This document shows, piece after piece, positions 62,397 to 64,000 of a DNA stretch of 64,000 nt. The notes under the pieces were generated by a model. It saw only the letters and a program-made list of their open reading frames with translations, did no database searches and was not told the DNA's origin. Numbering within the stretch: the stretch's first letter is position 1; each line of letters starts with the position of its first letter. The translations under genes and the position numbers were made by a program. The stretch is from Paenibacillus dauci (GTDB lineage Bacteria > Bacillota > Bacilli > Paenibacillales > Paenibacillaceae), in contig NZ_LAQQ01000008.1 in assembly GCF_000971985.1 (NCBI RefSeq), positions 124,001 through 188,000 on the forward strand, given 5' to 3'.

Positions 62397-64000
62397 TTAT
62401 TGCCCTCCTATCCCTGTGGTCAGATCCGCCTTGCCGTATTTAGTCGCCAGATAATATACCAGAATTACTATCGCGATCATGATCATTAGCACTACGTTGG
62501 TCAATTGGGTATAACCCTTTTCCACATATTCAAATGTTAATGTTGTCAGTGTCTCGGTCCGCGGCGTGACCAGCATGATGATCAGTTCGGTCTCCTTCAT
62601 GGCTCCGATAAACACAAGCAAAAAGGCGGATAGCAGACTTTTACGGTTCAGCGGCAGCAGAATCCGGCGGAACCGCGTCCACCAGGAAGCTCCACTGATC
62701 TGGGCGGATTCTTCCAGTTCACCGCCAATCTGCATGACCGATGCGCTGCCTGCCTTGACGGTAAAAGGTAGCTCTTTGACGACCGTAATCAGAATAATCA
62801 GCCAGACGGTACCGTACAGCGCCGGCACGATAAAATGCGGCTTGGCGAACATCGTAATATAAATGGCCGACAGTGAAATCCCCGGAATGAGATACGGGAA
62901 AAAGGATACTTGATCCACCATACGCCCGATCCATGTCTGTTTGCCTCTGGCAGCTACATAGCCGAGGATCAGACCGACCACGGCAGCAATAACCGAAGAG
63001 ATCGCAGCAATCCAGAGCGAGTTGCGCAGTGCCAGCAGGAAAATGGGATTCTGCAGCACACCCTTTTCACCGGAATTAATGCCACTTATCGAACCGCCAA
63101 GCCAGTAATGCAAGGTCCAGTTGTCGACTGTGTAGACGCCCTCACGCAGCATGAATGTCTGCACCAGCAGAATCAGCAGCGGCACTACCGATACCAGTGT
63201 CATCAACACGACAGTGACTACTGCCATCGGTCGACGCAGCCGGCCCAGTGGCATCAATGTCTTGTGGCTGTCCTTGCCAGTGACCGTGACGAAGCTTCGC
63301 TGACGGCCGACAATCCGGTGGTTCATATAGATCATCAGCATCGAGATCAGCATCAGCATCAGACTGAGCACATGCGCTTCGGTCGTCAGTCTGGCCCGCA
63401 TACTGGAATAGAGCATCGTCGAGATCATATAGAAATCAACCGGTGTACCCAGTATCGCCGGTACGCCGTACGAACTGATCGCCCGGGTAAACGTCAGAAT
63501 GAATCCCGACAGAATCGCCGGCAACATTAGCGGAAAGACGATCCGGCGCAAAATGCGCGCACGGCCTGCTCCGCTCATACTGGCAGCTTCCTCCAACTGG
63601 CTGTTCATCGAGCTAAGCGCAGCACCAACCAGCAGGAAAAAGTACACACTGTCATGGATCGACAGCGAAGCCACAATCGGTACGAATCCATAAGCCAGCC
63701 AGTCTGGCGTACTCATATGAGTGAGCGACTGCAGAATACCCGGCGTCCCGCCAATTTTTTCGTTTTTGAAAAAAGTCAGCCAGGCTTGCGCGATAACCCA
63801 GGATGGCAGCAGATACGGAATTACCGCGAGAAAGGTAATGCCTTTTTTGAAAGGAAGATCTGTACGGGTAACGAGCCAGGCGAGTCCACAGCCAAGCACC
63901 ATCGATATAAACGATACGGTGACAGCCACCGCCGAAGCGTGCAGAATCGGCTTGTAAAACAGGGACGGACTAATCTCGCTCGCCAGCACCCGCTGCCAGT
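62397..64000 (-). CDS. ABC importer permease, double-length (partial)
   Basis: This permease is cut by the right edge of the window; at least 530 residues are visible and the reading frame continues past 64,000 (WQR before the first GTG). Two BPD-type transmembrane units are fused: EAA loops are EEAASMSGAGRARILRRIVFPLML (about 135) and EESAQISGASWWTRFRRILLPLN (about 435). This is the AfuB/PhnV-type double permease. The associated ATPase follows directly; a substrate-binding protein is not seen and may be in the sequence beyond the edge. Confidence 0.9.
   Translation of the reverse strand, partial: WQRVLASEISPSLFYKPILHASAVAVTVSFISMVLGCGLAWLVTRTDLPFKKGITFLAVIPYLLPSWVIAQAWLTFFKNEKIGGTPGILQSLTHMSTPDWLAYGFVPIVASLSIHDSVYFFLLVGAALSSMNSQLEEAASMSGAGRARILRRIVFPLMLPAILSGFILTFTRAISSYGVPAILGTPVDFYMISTMLYSSMRARLTTEAHVLSLMLMLISMLMIYMNHRIVGRQRSFVTVTGKDSHKTLMPLGRLRRPMAVVTVVLMTLVSVVPLLILLVQTFMLREGVYTVDNWTLHYWLGGSISGINSGEKGVLQNPIFLLALRNSLWIAAISSVIAAVVGLILGYVAARGKQTWIGRMVDQVSFFPYLIPGISLSAIYITMFAKPHFIVPALYGTVWLIILITVVKELPFTVKAGSASVMQIGGELEESAQISGASWWTRFRRILLPLNRKSLLSAFLLVFIGAMKETELIIMLVTPRTETLTTLTFEYVEKGYTQLTNVVLMIMIAIVILVYYLATKYGKADLTTGIGGQ

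Overview
The window reads as chromosomal DNA of a Gram-positive, spore-forming Bacillales bacterium, most likely Paenibacillus. The clues are strong AGGAGG-type ribosome binding sites, frequent GTG/TTG starts, several secreted proteins with copper-amine-oxidase-type stalk domains, a DUF2294/MpsC family, DUF4261 and DUF805 proteins, a dgk-dck pair, and a sigma-M-like ECF factor with its anti-sigma protein. No rRNA, tRNA, CRISPR array, prophage or intact insertion sequence was seen.

Region 1 (1-16 kb) is a type IV pilus locus. On the minus strand, pilB-pilT-pilC-pilA-pilD-pilM/N-pilO form one operon. PilB carries two MshEN-type c-di-GMP motifs, and PilM and PilN are fused into one chain. Divergent from pilB is a ~1,500-residue secreted multidomain protein with a choice-of-anchor-A-like domain and Ig-like repeats. 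Convergent with that gene is a second minus-strand operon of three minor-pilin-like genes, one with an unusually large PilX-like product. This placement makes the giant secreted protein a candidate pilus-associated adhesin.

Region 2 (16-29 kb) is mixed housekeeping and regulation: dgk-dck; a duplicated module of tandem-domain DUF2294 proteins and single-domain receivers, with the remnant of a third DUF2294 copy; a DUF805 protein; selD-mnmH for tRNA selenouridine, with a divergent permease; a stalk-domain GH18-like protein; and an ECF sigma/anti-sigma pair with a recognisable autoregulatory promoter.

Region 3 (29-43.5 kb) is the most unusual part. It is a minus-strand operon for a divergent Tad/Flp-like secretion or pilus machine: an XRE regulator behind a promoter and a terminator-like hairpin, a CpaB-like SAF protein, two degenerate ParA/TadZ-like proteins, a membrane-anchored CpaF ATPase, a TadB-TadC-like double-length membrane protein, four small bitopic pseudopilin-like proteins, a stalk-domain protein and a 1,138-residue secreted protein. 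No dedicated prepilin peptidase is encoded in it.

Region 4 (43.5-64 kb) is accessory metabolism and envelope functions: a trehalose-type PTS transporter, a MarR/MFS efflux pair with an operator-like palindrome over the promoter, two tandem secreted beta-propeller paralogs, DUF4261, tagO (wall polymer initiation), an Nfu-N domain protein beside a HEAT-like protein, a large membrane protein of unknown function, and at the right edge an ABC importer (partial permease, ATPase) with a PHP-domain phosphoesterase and an RpiR regulator.
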